Positions 17,390-20,829 of a DNA stretch of 20,829 nucleotides are shown here, one piece after another. Source of the DNA: Mycoemilia scoparia (taxonomy: Eukaryota; Kickxellomycota; Kickxellomycetes; Kickxellales; Kickxellaceae). Below the pieces are notes generated by a model that worked only from the letters and a program-made list of their open reading frames with translations, had not been told where the DNA came from and did not search any database. Numbering within the stretch: position 1 is the stretch's first letter; every line of letters begins with the position of its first letter. The position numbers and the translations under genes are program-made. The stretch spans positions 1 to 20,829 of the forward strand of contig JANBPU010000272.1 of the NCBI GenBank assembly GCA_027575805.1, given 5' to 3'.

Positions 17390-18379
17390 TTTTGTGAATT
17401 ATGTGAATGTGAATGCTGTTTATAGCTTTTGAAAGAGATATAGTCGTAGTAATAGTATTAGTATTATATATATGTGTGTGTGGTTTTTGGTAGCAATTGA
17501 GCCAAACTAACAAATAATAGAAATTGGAATTGTGAAAACAAAAGAGCAAAATAGAGAGAAGGAGAGAAGAGTAGCAAACAAATGGGTCGCTGGATTTTGG
17601 GATTCCTTTTTAATTGTGAACTATTGGCTGGGCGTGTGAGCGACTAGGCCTATGCACACAAGTGTGAGGGAGATGATGGTGGTGGTGGTGGTCAGTTGGT
17701 ATGCCAAATTTCTTGGCAATATTGGCAAAATTCCCTAGCTTATCCTTTTGCTGATTTCTAGTTGGTGAAGTCGAAAAGAATATTTCAGTAAGTGTTTATA
17801 TTGAAATATAGGAACTTAGTTCTTGGCAAACAAGTTATTATGTTTCGGGACCTTTTTGCAAAGCTATAAAAGACAGGTAGGTACATGTCACTATGGGTAT
17901 AGCCAGACATAGATTGCATCTAGTTGGATGTAGACTACTATTCATACTTTACACCAGTGGTAGAGTGGCACACAGATTTGTGTTTTTTAGAAATTTGCGT
18001 GTATTGACTAGCACCCACTGACATTTCAACTAAAATGGAAATATCCTACAATTTCCTAACCCAAACTATTGTGAAAAATCTCTCACTTTTATTCCTATTA
18101 TAATTTCAAATACTCCAAGGCGAGTTTCACTAAAACAAGAACAGTCAATTAAAAATGATAGCCTGATTATTCTATAGATGGACAAATTTCACTAGTGACC
18201 AAATGTATGGTAAGCAGAATAGGCCCTTGGATTTTGGCTCAAACACAGGCCAATTTGTATGCAACTCCTGGGACTCATTTCTATCTATCATATATTTGAC
18301 CACTAGTGAAACCACACCATATTAATTTTTAAATCAAACCAAATAAAACAAAAGCAAAGATAATTGATGTAAATTCTTT
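17390..18379. other. Intergenic region between VPS60 and SHE9
   Basis: Probably the VPS60 promoter and the SHE9 3' flank. It holds a GGT microsatellite at about 17675-17691 and a family-A element at 18187-18310. No supported reading frame. Confidence 0.5.
18187..18310 (+). repeat. Family-A element with long inverted ends
   Basis: Begins TTTCACTAGTGACCAAATGT and ends with the inverted complement around TTTGACCACTAGTGAAA. Inner parts also pair (GTATGGTAAGCAGAATAGGC against TCATTTCTATCTATCATATA), so most of the 124 bases can fold into one hairpin. It is the best-preserved copy for seeing symmetry. Confidence 0.7.
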
Positions 18380-20059
18380 CTAGTGATTATTTAGGATCCA
18401 TGAAACGAGTGATCCAGTGATTGCTCCAACAATAGCCGCATTAGCTACAAATACTGTCATTTCATCATTATCTCTGTTTTTGAATAGCGATTTGATGAAG
18501 GGTGGGACAATGGAGTTTGATATTTTCTTGGTTATAGAAAGATTTGTAGCTTCTATAGATTCTTGAGGCTGTTGAGCTTGATCTAGGAGAATATCGTTGT
18601 TTTCGTTTAGTGTATCATTGAGCATATCACGAACAAGATCAGCCATTTCGGTTTGATCAAGAGTTTGCTTCTTTTGCTGTTGGTTAATAATATCAGCAGC
18701 AGCAGTATCATCATCATTAGTAATAATAAAACTGTTTAAAATTGATGAAACCTGGTTCAATGAATTCTTGATTTCATCAACCTTCTTGTCAGTTTCAAAA
18801 ATTGAATTCTTAATCGACTCTATTTCGCCTCCACTACCATCAGATAACTGTGTACTTCCATTATCACCATCTTGATCGAACTTCTCACTGATGTATTGCC
18901 CAACCCCTTCAATAATTTTCTGTCTCTTCCGGGGTTCAAAATACAAATGTACCGCAATCAGCACCACAACATTTACACACAATACGGCCCATGTCACATA
19001 TGTACTAGACTGTCGGATCTTGTCGGACCACAACTGCTCCTCATGATATCTTTCTCTTATAGTAGTGACCAACATATCATATATCCTATCAACATTTTTC
19101 TCGGCCCTTCTTACGGCCTCTTTGGCATGGTGTTGTTGTTGCTCATACTTGTGCTCGGCTTTATACAGAGATGTAAATTGTAAAACATCCTGGTCTGTCC
19201 ATGCATTTTTCCGTTGCAACATGTTGTTGATGTCACGTTGACAGGTGGCATGGTCAAGAAGGGCTTGTTCGTAATTATGCTTGTTAGTGTCTGCTTCTTT
19301 CCGAGCTTCTTGGAACTTGAGGCTAGCATCTTCGACTTTTTGTTTAAGGTCTTGGATGTTGTCATACCCAGTTACGTAGTTTAGGGATTTGGATATTCTG
19401 GTTAGGTAGTTGGTGCTGTTTGTTTTATGCTGAAATTCTTGCCATTCCTTGAGGAAGGTTTGGAGTTTTTGTTCAAGGTTGTGGCGGTGTTGAGACAAGA
19501 TCCTGCTTGTTAGGTCTGATATGCTTATTTCTTTGCTTTTTTGGCAAAGTGTCGGTCGTAGGTTTATTGGTGGCTGGGGTTTAGGACTCAATTGGTATAT
19601 ATTACGTATTTGGTTGGTGAGTTGCTTTGGCGTTTGTTGAGGGTCTTGGTTATCAATGTTGTTTGAGTCAGTTTCTCCAGAAGTGCTCGATCCACTATTA
19701 GCGCTATTTTTATCGCCAGCATCACTACTACTCTGTTCTGTGGAGGAAGGTTCTTGGATCGCAGGCTTCCGGGGCTCAAGTATTCTCTTGAGGACTTCTT
19801 CCACCGGCTCTCGAGTATCCTTACTATTGTACAGCTCTGAACCATTATTTTGATCCAAATCGCTGTCAACAAATCTATCCTTTTTCTTATTATTTTCTGA
19901 ACCAAATTTCTGTGAACCAGATCCATCAGAATACCCACGATTGATCAACATTATCGCAGACACTGGTGGACTGTGATGGACCATTTTGTTATAATAAAGG
20001 CCATTGTTTTTGTAGTAACAGAACCTCTGAACTTTTAGTTGTGACAAAATGTTTCGCAT
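18380..20059 (-). CDS. SHE9: Mitochondrial inner-membrane protein She9/Mdm33
   Basis: Involved in inner-membrane morphology; the yeast protein is needed for normal mitochondrial shape, and its overproduction causes membrane septation or fission. The ATG at 20059 gives 559 residues; the codon before it is TTG. The N-terminus (MRNILSQLKVQRFCYYKNNG) is basic, hydroxylated and without acidic residues, fitting a mitochondrial presequence. Residues 45-165 are low-complexity. A long coiled coil covers about 190-345 and carries family blocks: VTGYDNIQDLKQKVEDA (229-245), DINNMLQRKNAWTDQDVLQF (276-295) and RERYHEEQLWSDKIRQSS (335-352). TM1 is about 355-373 followed by EPRKRQK. A second coil spans about 410-490, and TM2 about 535-556 lies at the C-terminus. 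Two TM segments with matrix coils match the known topology. No intron is needed. Confidence 0.92.
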   Translation of the reverse strand: MRNILSQLKVQRFCYYKNNGLYYNKMVHHSPPVSAIMLINRGYSDGSGSQKFGSENNKKKDRFVDSDLDQNNGSELYNSKDTREPVEEVLKRILEPRKPAIQEPSSTEQSSSDAGDKNSANSGSSTSGETDSNNIDNQDPQQTPKQLTNQIRNIYQLSPKPQPPINLRPTLCQKSKEISISDLTSRILSQHRHNLEQKLQTFLKEWQEFQHKTNSTNYLTRISKSLNYVTGYDNIQDLKQKVEDASLKFQEARKEADTNKHNYEQALLDHATCQRDINNMLQRKNAWTDQDVLQFTSLYKAEHKYEQQQHHAKEAVRRAEKNVDRIYDMLVTTIRERYHEEQLWSDKIRQSSTYVTWAVLCVNVVVLIAVHLYFEPRKRQKIIEGVGQYISEKFDQDGDNGSTQLSDGSGGEIESIKNSIFETDKKVDEIKNSLNQVSSILNSFIITNDDDTAAADIINQQQKKQTLDQTEMADLVRDMLNDTLNENNDILLDQAQQPQESIEATNLSITKKISNSIVPPFIKSLFKNRDNDEMTVFVANAAIVGAITGSLVSWILNNH

Positions 20060-20829
20060 CAAAAATGTATATATGTATATATATATATATATCTAAACAA
20101 GTGGAAAAAGCTATGGCCAGTACTAAAGATAATGATAGAAATACAATGTAAAACAAAAGTCCTCAATTAAGGTTATCTTTAAAAGAAGAAATGCTGCTTA
20201 GTTGCTGAGATAACAAGCTAATACATATTTAGTTGTAAATATCCGAGATAACAGGAACATGGGGTCTAAATTACCATAATTATGGGTAAATACATGCCAT
20301 TTGGGGTTTCCCACTAAAAATTGCTGTTGTAACGGTAAGATTCTGTTTGTAGTGAAGTAACAAAAAATGGTTTCAAGTCAATTGAGCCCATTTCCTTGTA
20401 TAGAAAATTTCTAAAACACTCAATTTATATACAAAGCTTTGGATTTGCCATTATAACAAATGATTATTTTACTTCAGTCACAACCAGATCTCAAGACTGA
20501 AGTAAATGTATGGCGATATTTCACAGGGGATCAAGTGTGAAATAGATAGAAATGGACCCTCAATTTTGGTCCATTTATCAGTCATTTCATATGCAGCTCC
20601 TAGGGACTCACTTTTGTCAAAGTCATTACAAACTTTGACCAAATACATTGATTACTTTACAATTAAACATTTGAGTTAAACCGCTACATTGTCAATCGGC
20701 TTAATAAGTATAAAAGACTTTGTCTATATTGTCTATTTTTGGATATTCATAACAATTAGTCATTTTCCGAATGCCGAGAACACATCAATTTTATAGTAAA
20801 CCTGCTGTATTTTGATTATGAAGTCTCAT
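20060..20829. other. Upstream region of SHE9, non-coding
   Basis: Contains a (TA)n tract at about 20066-20092 immediately before the SHE9 ATG, and a family-A element at 20516-20643. I see no gene here. Confidence 0.5.
20516..20643 (+). repeat. Family-A inverted-repeat element
   Basis: Shares TAGATAGAAATGGACCCTCA, TTCATATGCAGCTCCTAGGG and AACTTTGACCAAA with the other copies. Its left half also matches the partial copy at 1641-1699 in reverse complement. Confidence 0.65.

Noticed and set aside
1..20829. CRISPR arrays, bacterial operons, ribosome binding sites
   Set aside because: The window is eukaryotic with spliced genes; the repeats seen are not regularly spaced short direct repeats.

Overview
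The window reads as nuclear DNA of a filamentous fungus. Genes carry short GT-AG introns (about 58 to 232 bases in the models I trust), intergenic DNA is A+T-rich, and the recognisable proteins are eukaryotic housekeeping factors with fungal family signatures (Mtc1, She9/Mdm33, Vps60, Qcr6, a fungal-type PhoD-like protein). Long Q/P/S-rich tails, an expanded acidic Qcr6, a protein resembling the N-terminal part of FunK1-type proteins and many small inverted-repeat elements suggest an early-diverging (Mucoromycota-like) lineage. That placement is inference; no rRNA or other marker is present.

Layout. 1-1551: half of an inverted-repeat element, then a predicted three-exon gene of unknown function (+). 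1641-3018: repeat copies and a doubtful small ORF (-). 3019-6597: a 1192-residue PhoD-like protein (-) whose expected metal-binding residues are replaced. 6868-7178: a possible small spliced gene (+). 7333-8000: the complete three-exon QCR6/UQCRH gene (-). 8088-8573: a coding-like frame broken by stops. 9629-10519: a single-finger C2H2 protein (+). 10520-14240: a repeat-rich island with two complete inverted-repeat elements, a probable decayed gene, a short acidic ORF, and a degenerate direct duplication full of hairpins. 14326-15825: MTC1 (+), convergent with 16249-17389: VPS60/CHMP5 (-, three exons, one intron holding a repeat copy). 18380-20059: SHE9/MDM33 (-). The last 770 bases are non-coding with one more repeat copy.

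The genes do not form a cluster with one function. Qcr6 (respiratory complex III) and She9 (inner-membrane shape) are mitochondrial; Vps60 (ESCRT-III) and Mtc1 (telomere-capping genetics, probably vesicle traffic) act in the endomembrane system. The most unusual items are the PhoD-like protein, with all three recognisable metal-site motifs altered, a Pro/Gly-rich insertion in its domain and four PPxY motifs in its tails, and the two families of short inverted-repeat elements. No convincing multi-gene novel system is visible. All exon joins were made by eye and lack transcript support.
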